A stretch of 64,000 nt of DNA from Streptomyces sp. LUP47B (GCF_001746295.1 NZ_MJAH01000007.1:124001-188000); one strand, 5' to 3'. Shown: positions 55,199 to 63,057, counted from the first letter of the stretch. Notes: a model not told the origin generated them from the letters alone. Numbers and translations: made by a program.

Positions 55199-55971
55199 TC
55201 GTCCACCCCGATCGGCAGGGCGGTCGCGCCCCCGTCGAGCACCAGGGTCTGGCCGGTCATCCAGGAAGACGCGTCGGAGGCCAGGAACAGTGCCGCGCTC
55301 GCCACGTCCTCCACCGTGCCCAGGCGCCGCATCGGCAGCTTGGCCGTGAGGATGGGCTCACGGACCTCCCACACCGCACGCGCCAGTTCGGTCTTGATCA
55401 GGCCTGGGGCGATGGCGTTCACCCGTGCCCGCGGCCCGAGTTCGTAGGCGAGCTGCCGGGTCATGTGGAGCATGGCCGCCTTGGTGGCGTTGTAGTAGCC
55501 GATGTGCGGGTCGACGATCAGTCCGCCGACTGAGGCGATGTTGACGACCGCTCCCCCGTGCTCGGCCATCCAGGCGCGCCATGCACAGCGGGTCCAGGCG
55601 ATCATCCCGTACTGGTTGACCCGTACGGTCTTCTCCGCTCGCGGCAGGTCCAGGTCGAGCAGATCGCCGTGGTACGGGTTGGTCGCCGCATTGTTGACGA
55701 GGATGTCGACGCGGCCGAAGCGGGCCATGGTCTCGTCGACGCAGGCCTCGGCATGGTCGGGTTCGCCGGCGTTGGCGACCACGGTGTGGATGTCGCCGTC
55801 GCCCTTGACGCGCAGCAACTCCTCGCGCGCCTCGGCCAGTCCGGCCGCCTTGCGCGCCGCTATGACCACGTGCGCGCCGGCCGCCCGGAAGGCCGTGGCG
55901 ATGCCGAGGCCGATGCCGCGGGATCCGCCGGTGATGACGGCCACCTTGCCGTCGAGGGTGTTGGCGCTCAC
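55195..55971 (-). CDS. Short-chain dehydrogenase/reductase
   Basis: A 258-residue SDR with ITGGSRGIGLGIATAFRAAG, ILVNNAATNPYHGDLLDLD, catalytic Ser in NIASVGGL and YNATKAAMLHMTRQLA, ending SWMTGQTLVLDGGATALP. The segment AARKAAGL after strand two leaves cofactor preference open. The GTG overlaps the acyl-CoA dehydrogenase stop (GTGA). Two consecutive SDRs suggest two different hydroxyl or keto positions are handled. Confidence 0.92.
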   Translation of the reverse strand: MSANTLDGKVAVITGGSRGIGLGIATAFRAAGAHVVIAARKAAGLAEAREELLRVKGDGDIHTVVANAGEPDHAEACVDETMARFGRVDILVNNAATNPYHGDLLDLDLPRAEKTVRVNQYGMIAWTRCAWRAWMAEHGGAVVNIASVGGLIVDPHIGYYNATKAAMLHMTRQLAYELGPRARVNAIAPGLIKTELARAVWEVREPILTAKLPMRRLGTVEDVASAALFLASDASSWMTGQTLVLDGGATALPIGVDE

Positions 55972-57224
55972 GCTGCCCCTGCCTTCGTGTCGGCCGTCTG
56001 CCGTCCGGCCGTGGGATCGGTTTTCTTGTACCGGGCGAGTTCCTGGCGGGCCACGGTGCGCAGGTGCACCTCGTCGGGTCCGTCGGCGATCTTCAGTGCC
56101 CGGGTGATGGAGAACAGCCGGGCCAGTACGGTGTCGTCGCTGACGCCCGCCGCGCCGTGTGCCTGGACCGCGCGGTCGACCACCTTGTGGGCGACCTCCA
56201 GTGCAGCCACCTTGATCGCGGCGACCTCCATCCGGGCGGCGGCGTTGCCGACGGTGTCCATCAGCCAGGCCGACTTCAGTACCAGCAGCCGTAGTTGCTC
56301 GATCTCGATACGGCTGCGGGCGATCCACTCGCGCACCACACCGCGATCGGCCAGGGGCCCGCCGAAGGCGACGCGCTCGGTGGCGCGTTCGCACATCAGC
56401 TGCAGGGCGCGCTCCGCGAAACCCACGGCGCGCATCGCGTAGTGCATGCGTCCGGGGCCGAGCCGCCCCTGGGCGAGCGCGAAGCCCTCCCCCTCACCGC
56501 CGAGGATGTTGTCCACGGGTACGCGGACGTTCTCGAAGAGCACCTCGCCGTGGCCGCACCGGTCGGTGTAGCCGAACATCGGCAGGTCGCGCAGGATGGT
56601 GACGCCCGGTGTGTCGCGGGGAATGAGCAGCATGCTCTGCTGGCGGTAGGTGGGCGCGTCCGGGTCGGTCTTGCCCATCAGGATGATCAGCTTGCAGTCG
56701 GGGTCGAGGATCCCGGAGGTGTACCACTTGCGGCCGTTGACGATGTAGCTGTCGCCGTCGCGGGTGATGCGGGTGCGGATGTTGCGGGCGTCGGAGCTGG
56801 CGACCTCGGGCTCGGTCATCGCGAAGCAGGACCGGATCTCGGCCTCCAGCAGGGGGCGCAGCCAGCGTTCCTGCTGCGCGGGGGTGCCGTACAGCGCGAG
56901 CAGTTCCATGTTGCCGGTGTCGGGCGCCGAGCAGTTGAACACCTCGGGGCCGATGATGGAGCGGCCCGCCAGTTCCATGAGGGGCGCGTATTCGAGGTTG
57001 GTGAGCCCCGCGCCCCAGTCGCCGTGCGCCATGAAGAGGTTCCACAGGCCCTCGGCGCGTGCCTTCTCCTTCAGCTCGGTCATCACCGGCGGCAGCGCGT
57101 GCGGGTCGTCCGCGTCGGCCAGCTGCCGGTCGTAGACGGCCTCCGCGGGGAAGACGTGCTGTTCCATGAACGACCGCATACGGTCCTGGAGTTCACTCGC
57201 CCGGGGCGAGAATCCGAAATCCAC
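55968..57224 (-). CDS. Acyl-CoA dehydrogenase
   Basis: A 418-residue acyl-CoA dehydrogenase of the ACAD10/11-like branch: long N-terminal region SPRASELQDRMRSFMEQHVF, FAD motifs SCFAMTEPEVASSDARNIRT and KWYTSGILDPDCKLIILMGK, then RMHYAMRAVGFAERALQLMC and VQAHGAAGVSDDTVLARLFS. The presumed base Glu is in ADGPDEVHLRTVARQE. GTG start with AGGAG about 6 nt upstream. The APH-like kinase gene immediately precedes it in the operon, repeating the pairing seen in the cluster at 43-45 kb. Confidence 0.93.
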   Translation of the reverse strand: MDFGFSPRASELQDRMRSFMEQHVFPAEAVYDRQLADADDPHALPPVMTELKEKARAEGLWNLFMAHGDWGAGLTNLEYAPLMELAGRSIIGPEVFNCSAPDTGNMELLALYGTPAQQERWLRPLLEAEIRSCFAMTEPEVASSDARNIRTRITRDGDSYIVNGRKWYTSGILDPDCKLIILMGKTDPDAPTYRQQSMLLIPRDTPGVTILRDLPMFGYTDRCGHGEVLFENVRVPVDNILGGEGEGFALAQGRLGPGRMHYAMRAVGFAERALQLMCERATERVAFGGPLADRGVVREWIARSRIEIEQLRLLVLKSAWLMDTVGNAAARMEVAAIKVAALEVAHKVVDRAVQAHGAAGVSDDTVLARLFSITRALKIADGPDEVHLRTVARQELARYKKTDPTAGRQTADTKAGAA

Positions 57225-57275
57225 GAGGTGCTCCTCATGCTGGGGTATGCCTGGGGTCTGCCTGGCGGGTGCGGG

Positions 57276-58250
57276 TCAGCCGAGGATGTCGCGCGCGGTG
57301 CGGATCATCGCGGCGATGGTGGGCGGCAGTCGCTCCTGGTCGGGGTCGTGGTGCTTGCCCTCGCGGTGCCGGCGCAGGTTGTGGCCCATGATCGCGGCCA
57401 TCTTCATGCGGCCCAGGGCACGGAACCAGTCCATCGAGGGCAGCGCGGGGCCGCCACCGCCGTAGGCGTCGAGGAGTTCGGCCTCGGTGGGCAGGCCGGG
57501 TACGGCGCTGCCCAGCTGCGGGAAGTTGCGATGGTCGGCGAAGAGCAGGAACCAGCCCAGGTCGATGCGTGGGTCGCCGACGCTCCAGATCTCCCAGTCG
57601 ACGACCGCCGTCGCGCGCTCGCCGACGCAGAGCACGTTCCCGAGCCGGAAGTCGCCGTGCAGCAGTACCGGCGGCAGGCCGTCGGGCACGTCGTCGGCGA
57701 GGCGCTGGAGCAACTCCTCGCCTCCCGGCCGCAGTTCGGGCGGGACGGCGTGCAGGGTGCGGCTCCAGCGTTCCAGTTCGCCAGCGGCGTCGAGTGGTTC
57801 GGGCGCGTCGAGACCGGGTGTGTCGATGTCTGTCTCGTGCAGCCGCCGCAGTACTGAGGCGATCTGCAGCATGCGTGCCCGGGCCGTGGCGGCGGGTACC
57901 TCGGGCTCGTCGAGGACGGGTTCGACGGCCTCACCGGCGGCGAAGTCCATGGCGAACCAAGCCGGTTGGCTCTCGTCGACGGCGGCGACGCCGGGCACCG
58001 GCACCGCGGTTGCGGCGAGGGCGCCCAGCACCCGCGCCTGGCGTAGCACGTCGTTTCGCCCGACGGGACGTTGTCCGGGAGGCACGGCCTTGATGACGTA
58101 CGCCGCCTCGCCCGCGGTCACCGAGTACGTCAGCCCGGAGTGGCCACCGGGCAGGGTCCTCAACTCGCCCACGGGCACCCCCGGATGTCGGCGTGCGAGA
58201 GCGTCACGGACCCGCGCGGCCAGCTCCGACACCTGCGTGGCCGTGCTCAT
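57276..58250 (-). CDS. APH-like phosphotransferase (ACAD10/11 kinase type)
   Basis: A 324-residue kinase-fold protein. It has the N-lobe LPGGHSGLTYSVTAGEAAYV and VIKAVPPG, the catalytic loop LLHGDFRLGNVL (HGDxRxxN) and VVDWEIWSVGDPRIDLGWFL. Like the gene at 44159, it pairs with an acyl-CoA dehydrogenase and resembles the kinase half of ACAD10/11, which phosphorylates 4-hydroxyacyl-CoA. The ATG overlaps the preceding dehydrogenase stop by 4 nt. Confidence 0.9.
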   Translation of the reverse strand: MSTATQVSELAARVRDALARRHPGVPVGELRTLPGGHSGLTYSVTAGEAAYVIKAVPPGQRPVGRNDVLRQARVLGALAATAVPVPGVAAVDESQPAWFAMDFAAGEAVEPVLDEPEVPAATARARMLQIASVLRRLHETDIDTPGLDAPEPLDAAGELERWSRTLHAVPPELRPGGEELLQRLADDVPDGLPPVLLHGDFRLGNVLCVGERATAVVDWEIWSVGDPRIDLGWFLLFADHRNFPQLGSAVPGLPTEAELLDAYGGGGPALPSMDWFRALGRMKMAAIMGHNLRRHREGKHHDPDQERLPPTIAAMIRTARDILG

Positions 58251-59449
58251 CGGACCGGCTCCTTGGGCAGGCCGAGCACGCGCTCGGCGAGGATGTTGTG
58301 CTGGATCTCGTCGGTACCGCCCGCGATGCTGTAACCGGGCGCACCGAGCAGATGCTCCGTCCAGGCGTACGTGCCCCACTCCCCCGTGTCGGCGACAAGA
58401 CGCGGCCCGAGCAGCTCGGACACCAGGTCGCTGGTGCGCCGCATGGTCTCGGTGGCGTACAGCTTGCCGACCGAGGCCTCGGCTCCGGGTTCGCGTCCGG
58501 CGACGAGGGCGCCGGTCACCCGCAGCCCGATGAGCCGCTGCACGAGGGCGCGCAGGTAGAGGTCGGCGGCTTGACGCTGTTCGCCGCCGGTGAGCGGGCG
58601 GGGCAGGTTCCTGGCCAGCTCCAGGGCTCGGTCGGCGTTGTCGAGGCCCAGGTTTCCGGAGTCGAGCCGTTCGGCGGCCAGCACACTCAGCGTGACCCGC
58701 CAGCCCTCGCCGACCGGTCCCAACCGGTCGGTGTCGGGCACGATGACGTCGTCAAGGTAGACCTCGTTGAAGCTGGCACCGCCGGTCATCTGCTGGATGG
58801 GCCGTACGGTCACGCCCGGCGCGTCCATGCGCACCAGGAAGACGGTGATGCCGGCGTGCTTGCGAACGTCCGGGTCGGTGCGGCACACCGCGACCCCCCA
58901 GGTCGCGACCCCGGCCCCGGAGGTCCACACCTTGTGGCCCCGCAGCACCCAGTGGTCGCCTTCACGCACCGCCTTCGTGCGTACCGCGGCGAGGTCGGAT
59001 CCCGCCTCGGTCTCGGAGAACAGCTGGCAGGCCAGCTCGTCCGTGCGCAGCATGGGCCGCAGCCAGCGCCCCTTCTGCTCGTCGGTGCCCCAGATGCCGA
59101 TCGCGGGGGCGACGAGCTGCTGAGTGACGGGGAAGATCTCGGTGCGGTGCGGCACGTCGAAGGCCGCTTCCTCGGTGCGGTAGAGCTGCTCGTAGTACGC
59201 GGGCAGCTCACGACCTCCGTACGCCGCCTGCCAGTTGAGGGCGCCCCACCCCTGGTCGTACCGGGTGCGTTCCCATGCCTGAGTGCGGGCGGTGTGCTCG
59301 CGTTCCTGCTGTTCCGTCCAGTTCTCGAACACGGCGACGGAGTCGGAGCCGCTGCCCCACGCCCCGTCGGCGGTGCGCGGGCGGGCGACCGTGGCGAGCC
59401 ACTGCCGGGCCTGTGCACGGAACTCGTCGGGGTCCGGGATACCGCTCAT
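58247..59449 (-). CDS. Acyl-CoA dehydrogenase (FadE type)
   Basis: A 400-residue acyl-CoA dehydrogenase. Motifs are CQLFSETEAGSDLAAVRTKA, VLRGHKVWTSGAGVATWGVA and AGITVFLVRMDAPGVTVRPI. The end carries the catalytic Glu in SIAGGTDEIQHNILAERVLG. It resembles large FadE enzymes often used on branched or steroid-derived acyl-CoA. AGGAAGG precedes the ATG. It follows the thiolase-like gene. Confidence 0.93.
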   Translation of the reverse strand: MSGIPDPDEFRAQARQWLATVARPRTADGAWGSGSDSVAVFENWTEQQEREHTARTQAWERTRYDQGWGALNWQAAYGGRELPAYYEQLYRTEEAAFDVPHRTEIFPVTQQLVAPAIGIWGTDEQKGRWLRPMLRTDELACQLFSETEAGSDLAAVRTKAVREGDHWVLRGHKVWTSGAGVATWGVAVCRTDPDVRKHAGITVFLVRMDAPGVTVRPIQQMTGGASFNEVYLDDVIVPDTDRLGPVGEGWRVTLSVLAAERLDSGNLGLDNADRALELARNLPRPLTGGEQRQAADLYLRALVQRLIGLRVTGALVAGREPGAEASVGKLYATETMRRTSDLVSELLGPRLVADTGEWGTYAWTEHLLGAPGYSIAGGTDEIQHNILAERVLGLPKEPVR

Positions 59450-59479
59450 GACCTTCCTCTCCTTCCTCCGTCGCGGACC

Positions 59480-59506
59480 AGCCGGATCAGCCGGATCAGC
59501 CGGATC
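59480..59506. repeat. Three 9-bp tandem repeats at the thiolase-like gene end
   Basis: AGCCGGATC is repeated exactly at 59480-59488, 59489-59497 and 59498-59506. On the minus strand each junction creates a TGA, the first being the stop of the thiolase-like gene. Confidence 0.85.
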
Positions 59507-60650
59507 AGCGGGACAGCACCGTGCAGGCGCTCACGCCCGGGGCGCCGTACACATGGGTGAAGCCGATCCTCGGCTCGCCCTGGACCTGGCGTTCGCCGGC
59601 CCGGCCGCGCAGTTGCTGGACGACCTCGTAGACCTGGCGGAGTCCCGACGCGCCGATGGGCTCGCCGTTGGCGATGCAGCCGCCGTCGGTGTTGACGGGC
59701 AGGGTGCCGCCGATCTCGGTGGCGCCCGAGGCGATCAGCCGCTCCTGTTCGCCGTCCTCGCAGAACCCGCACTCGGCCATGTGCATGACCTCGGCGCCGC
59801 TCTCGGTGTCCTGGAGCTGGCACACGTCCACGTCCCCGGGACCGAGACCCGCCTTCTCGAAGGCGGCGGAGGAGGCGTCGCGGCTGACGCTGGTGAGCTC
59901 GCCCCCGGGGATCCAGGGGCTGAACACCTCGAACGAGCCGAAGCGGCGGGTGCGTACGGCCGCCGAGCGCAGGGTGACCGAGGGCCCGTCCAGGGTGCGG
60001 GCGACCTCGGGCGAGCACAGGACGAGCGCGGCGGCGCCCGCACCCGGCGAGCAGAACATGAAGCGGGTCAGGGGATCGCTGACCATGCCGGAGTCGAGGA
60101 TCTCCTCGGCGGACACCGGTTTGCGCCGCCATGCCTCGGGGGTCAGTCCTCCGTTGCGGTAAGCCTTCTCGGCGACCAGCGCGAGCGTCTGCGGCGTGAT
60201 TCCGTGGTCGTGCATGTAGCGCTGGATCTTCATGCCGAAGAACTGGGTGGTGACCATCAGTCCGTCGCTGCCGTACTCCTCGCCCAGTCCCCAGTCCTCG
60301 GGGCGGGGGTCGAAGGCGCCGCGCGGGTGTTTGTCGAAACCGACGGCGAGGACGACGTCCGCCATGCCGGAGCGGATCGCGTTCACGGCGGAGACCAGGG
60401 CGCTGCCGCCGGTCGCGCAGCCGTTCTTGACGTTGACGAACGGCAGCCCGGTGAGGCCGAGTTGGGCCACCAGGGTGTCGGCGAGCCCGGCGCTGTCGCT
60501 GCCGCCGAACGCCGCGCCCACCCGCGACCACTCGATTCCGGCATCCGCGAGAGCGGCGTTCACCGCGCCGACGGCCAGTTGGCGACCGCTGGCCTCCGTG
60601 CGGCCGAACGGAGTGCGACCGGCACCGCAGATCAGGACGTCGGCGCTCAT
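59505..60650 (-). CDS. Thiolase-fold lipid-transfer protein, probable Ltp2-like aldolase
   Basis: A 381-residue protein of the SCP-x/thiolase-like family. The N-terminal part has VLICGAGRTPFGRTEASGRQ and the Cys-bearing segment VKNGCATGGSALVSAVNAIR. Where thiolases have the active His in GHPxGATG, this protein reads GGCIANGEPIGASGLRQVYE, with Glu in place of His. Such proteins include Ltp2-type retro-aldolases of steroid side-chain breakdown, which need a DUF35 partner; the next gene in the operon is exactly a DUF35 protein, starting inside this gene's end region (4-nt overlap on the upstream side). AGGGGAG precedes the ATG. Confidence 0.88.
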   Translation of the reverse strand: MSADVLICGAGRTPFGRTEASGRQLAVGAVNAALADAGIEWSRVGAAFGGSDSAGLADTLVAQLGLTGLPFVNVKNGCATGGSALVSAVNAIRSGMADVVLAVGFDKHPRGAFDPRPEDWGLGEEYGSDGLMVTTQFFGMKIQRYMHDHGITPQTLALVAEKAYRNGGLTPEAWRRKPVSAEEILDSGMVSDPLTRFMFCSPGAGAAALVLCSPEVARTLDGPSVTLRSAAVRTRRFGSFEVFSPWIPGGELTSVSRDASSAAFEKAGLGPGDVDVCQLQDTESGAEVMHMAECGFCEDGEQERLIASGATEIGGTLPVNTDGGCIANGEPIGASGLRQVYEVVQQLRGRAGERQVQGEPRIGFTHVYGAPGVSACTVLSR

Positions 60651-61027
60651 GAGCTCCCCTTGTGGCCGGTGGTGGGGCGGGCCCGCGGTACCCCGTCACC
60701 CGCGGTCACCGTGAGGGGCATGCCGATGCGGACCTCCTCGAAGTCGTCGACGTCGAGGACGGCGGCCACACGTACGCCGTCCGGCAGTTCGACGTAGCCG
60801 AGCGCGAAGGGCACGAAGCCGCCGGGTGGGGCCTGGTAGGGGGGTGACTTGGGTGCGTAGCGCTGCACCGTCCAGGTCCACAGGGTGCCCGCGCCGGACA
60901 GGGCCGCCGCTTCGGCCGGCCCTCCGCAGCGCGGACACGCGTCGTCCGCGGGGTAGACCGACACCGAGCAGCCGGAGCAGCGTGAGCCCTGGAGTGCGGT
61001 CGCCGGACTGCGCGGATGGGTGGTCAT
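60647..61027 (-). CDS. DUF35/OB-fold zinc ribbon protein
   Basis: A 126-residue protein with a rubredoxin-like zinc ribbon (CSGC at about 18-21 and CPRCGG near 32-37) followed by an OB fold (about 43-115) with GAGTLWTWTVQRY, PFALGYVELPDGVRVAAVLD and EVRIGMPLTV. DUF35 proteins pair with thiolase-fold partners: as acyl-transfer helpers or as the aldolase-activating subunit of Ltp2/ChsH2. It overlaps the thiolase-like start by 4 nt (ATGA), giving tight coupling. Its own Shine-Dalgarno is weak; ATG at 61027 lies 5 nt after the crotonase stop. Confidence 0.88.
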   Translation of the reverse strand: MTTHPRSPATALQGSRCSGCSVSVYPADDACPRCGGPAEAAALSGAGTLWTWTVQRYAPKSPPYQAPPGGFVPFALGYVELPDGVRVAAVLDVDDFEEVRIGMPLTVTAGDGVPRARPTTGHKGSS

Positions 61028-61032
61028 GCGGA

Positions 61033-61821
61033 TCAGCGCCCCTGCCACTTGGGCTCGCGCTTCTCCAGGAACGCCGAGACACCCTCGGCGGCGTCCTCGG
61101 AGTTGAGCGCCACGCCCACGGCGAGGTGCTCCATGACCATCAGCGACTGGGTGTCGGCGTCCAGGCTGCGGTCGATGGTCATCTTGGTGAGCCACATCGT
61201 GAACGGGCTCTTGTCGATGAGGTCACCGATGAAGTCCTCGACCGTCTCGTCCAGCTTGTCGGCCGGCGCGGACTTGTTGATGAGGCCGAAGTCGGCGGCC
61301 TCGATGCCGGACAGGAGCTTGCCGGTGAGCATCAGCTCCTTCGTCTTGCGGATGCCGATCATGCGCGGCACGCGGTAGATCGGACCGGCTCCGCCGAACA
61401 GCGAGCGGCGGATGTGGAAGTCGCCGATCTTGGCGTCGTCCGCGGAGATGGCGAAGTCGCAGGAGATCATGATCTCGAAGCCGCCCGCGGTGACGTAGCC
61501 CTCCAGGACCGCGACCGAGGGGGTCTTCATCGAGTAGAGCCGGTCGCAGACCTTCGCGGACTTCACCGCGACGTCGATGGCGTTCGACTTGCCGACGAAG
61601 TCGGCCTTGAGGCTGTCGAGGTCGAACCCCGAGCAGAACGTGCCCCCACGGCCGCGGAACACCAGGACCCGCAGCTCGGGGTCCTCGTCGACCTCGGTGA
61701 TGATCTCGTCGAGCCGGTCCAGGATCGGCACCGTGACGCAGTTCTTCTTCCACGGTCGGTTCAGCCAGACGCGGGCGACATGGCCGTCACGCTCGAACTG
61801 GATTTCGTCTTCCACTGCCAT
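61033..61821 (-). CDS. Enoyl-CoA hydratase/isomerase family protein
   Basis: A 262-residue crotonase. Features are HVARVWLNRPWKKNCVTVPI, the oxyanion-hole segment GGTFCSGFDLDSLKADFVGK, VLEGYVTAGGFEIMISCDFA and the C-terminal ALNSEDAAEGVSAFLEKREP. At the classic hydratase Glu144 position the sequence reads DFHI, so that Glu is missing, while Glu of TKELML is kept. The activity may be isomerase- or hydrolase-like. GGAGG lies 7 nt before the ATG. It is the first gene of the ten-gene operon and directly follows operator C. Confidence 0.9.
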   Translation of the reverse strand: MAVEDEIQFERDGHVARVWLNRPWKKNCVTVPILDRLDEIITEVDEDPELRVLVFRGRGGTFCSGFDLDSLKADFVGKSNAIDVAVKSAKVCDRLYSMKTPSVAVLEGYVTAGGFEIMISCDFAISADDAKIGDFHIRRSLFGGAGPIYRVPRMIGIRKTKELMLTGKLLSGIEAADFGLINKSAPADKLDETVEDFIGDLIDKSPFTMWLTKMTIDRSLDADTQSLMVMEHLAVGVALNSEDAAEGVSAFLEKREPKWQGR

Positions 61822-61834
61822 CTCAGATCCTCCA

Positions 61835-61884
61835 AACTGAACTGAATTCACTACGAGTCTGCGGAGGGGTTGATCGACTGTCAA
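61835..61884 (-). promoter_or_regulatory. Promoter and operator C of the ten-gene operon
   Basis: On the minus strand TTGACA (61879-61884) and CAGACT (61856-61861) are 17 bp apart. The plus-strand element AACTGAATTCA (61840-61850), an instance of AACTGANYTCA, lies just downstream of the -10, before the GGAGG of the crotonase gene. The -35 is also part of a GGGGTTGA/TCAACCCC hairpin (61866-61888). Confidence 0.7.
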
Positions 61885-61904
61885 CCCCCTGGTCGAGATT
61901 GCCC

Positions 61905-61920
61905 CGGCGGACATCCGCCG
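61905..61920 (-). terminator. Short hairpin after the dehydrogenase gene
   Basis: CGGCGG (61905-61910), loop ACAT and CCGCCG (61915-61920) form a perfect stem 10 nt past the dehydrogenase stop. The second hairpin at 61866-61888 may assist. Confidence 0.55.
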
Positions 61921-61930
61921 TCCGCCCGGC

Positions 61931-62986
61931 TCAGCTCCCGCTGCCGTCCGGAATGTCCACGAGGACCTTGAGCCGTCGCGCGTCCCGGACGTCGTGCAGC
62001 CCGGCGAGGGTGTCGTGCAGGGGGATGTGGTCGAGCCAGCCGTCCGTCGGGTAGTGACCGCTCGCCATGTGTGCGACGACCCTCTCGAAGACGCCCTCCG
62101 GGTAGGCCTCACAGCCGAGCAGGGCGAGTTCGGCCAGGCGCACGACGGACGCGTCGATGGTCACGGGGCCGGAGTACAGGGCGACCATCACCACCGGCGC
62201 CTGGGCGGCAAGCGAGCGGATCGCGGCGTTCAGCGCGTCGGCCCGGCCCGAGCATTCGACGGCGGCGTCCACGCCACGGCCCCCGGTGAAGGCCATCGCC
62301 TCCGCGGCCACGTCGACCGCGCCGGGGTCGAGCACCCGGGCCCCGTGCCGTTCGGCTGCCGCACGGCGTGACGGCGAGGGCTCCACCATCAGCACGTCCT
62401 CGACGCCGTGCGCCTTGAACGCAAACAACGCGCCCATCCCGACCGCGCCGGCGCCCGTCACCAGTGCGCTGCCGCCACGAGGCACGCGGGCCCGCTCCAC
62501 CGCGTTCAGGGCCACCGCCATCGGCTCGACCAGGGCGCCCTGCTCCAGCGGGACCCCGTCCGGGAGTTGATGCACAGAGTCGGCCGGCACGACCACGTAC
62601 TGGGCGAGGCCGCCGCCCGGGGCGGTCACACCGATCGCCGCCAGGTCCGTGCACAGGTGGGACAGCCCCGACGTGCAGCGCGGACACACTCCGCAGGTGC
62701 GGATCGGCCGTACGCAGACGCGGGCGCCCGGCGTGACCCGGTCCACCCCTCCCCCGCAGGTCACCACGGTCCCGGCGAACTCGTGCCCCAGGGTCTGCGG
62801 GAGGGTGGCGCCGGTGAGCGGGTTGGGGACGTGCGTGGCCCGCGGCGCCTCGAAGTACTCGTGCACATCGGTGCCGCAGATCCCCGCGTACGCCACGCGG
62901 ATCTTCACCTCGCCCGGTCCGGGCTCGGGCTCGGGCATCTCCTCGATCCGCAGATCCTTGGCTCCGTACAGCCTGGCGGCGAGCAT
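61931..62986 (-). CDS. Zinc-dependent medium-chain alcohol dehydrogenase
   Basis: A 351-residue MDR enzyme. Catalytic zinc ligands appear in GICGTDVHEY and LGHEFAGTV. Structural zinc cysteines lie in CGVCPRCTSGLSHLC, and the NAD loop is VTGAGAVGMGALFAFKAHG. It most resembles threonine/butanediol/sorbitol-type dehydrogenases. GGAGG lies 4-5 nt before the ATG at 62986; an upstream in-frame extension passes through the operator and is unlikely. It is a separate unit preceded by operator D and may oxidise the alcohol form of the pathway substrate. Confidence 0.92.
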   Translation of the reverse strand: MLAARLYGAKDLRIEEMPEPEPGPGEVKIRVAYAGICGTDVHEYFEAPRATHVPNPLTGATLPQTLGHEFAGTVVTCGGGVDRVTPGARVCVRPIRTCGVCPRCTSGLSHLCTDLAAIGVTAPGGGLAQYVVVPADSVHQLPDGVPLEQGALVEPMAVALNAVERARVPRGGSALVTGAGAVGMGALFAFKAHGVEDVLMVEPSPSRRAAAERHGARVLDPGAVDVAAEAMAFTGGRGVDAAVECSGRADALNAAIRSLAAQAPVVMVALYSGPVTIDASVVRLAELALLGCEAYPEGVFERVVAHMASGHYPTDGWLDHIPLHDTLAGLHDVRDARRLKVLVDIPDGSGS

Positions 62987-63033
62987 GCTTCCTCCTCGGT
63001 GTCGGTCCCGTACGACACCGTTGAGGTTGCCAC

Positions 63034-63057
63034 TGAACTGAACTGACTTCAATAGAA
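63034..63057. promoter_or_regulatory. Operator D before the dehydrogenase gene
   Basis: Contains two ACTGA steps ending AACTGACTTCA (63041-63051), an instance of AACTGANYTCA. On the minus strand a possible -10 (TATTGA, 63049-63054) overlaps it; the -35 is weak. Confidence 0.6.

Noticed and set aside
41549..63057. Secondary-metabolite biosynthetic cluster
   Set aside because: SnoaL, SDR and ligase genes can occur in such clusters, but no PKS, NRPS, terpene synthase or carrier protein is present; the set is that of beta-oxidation-type catabolism.
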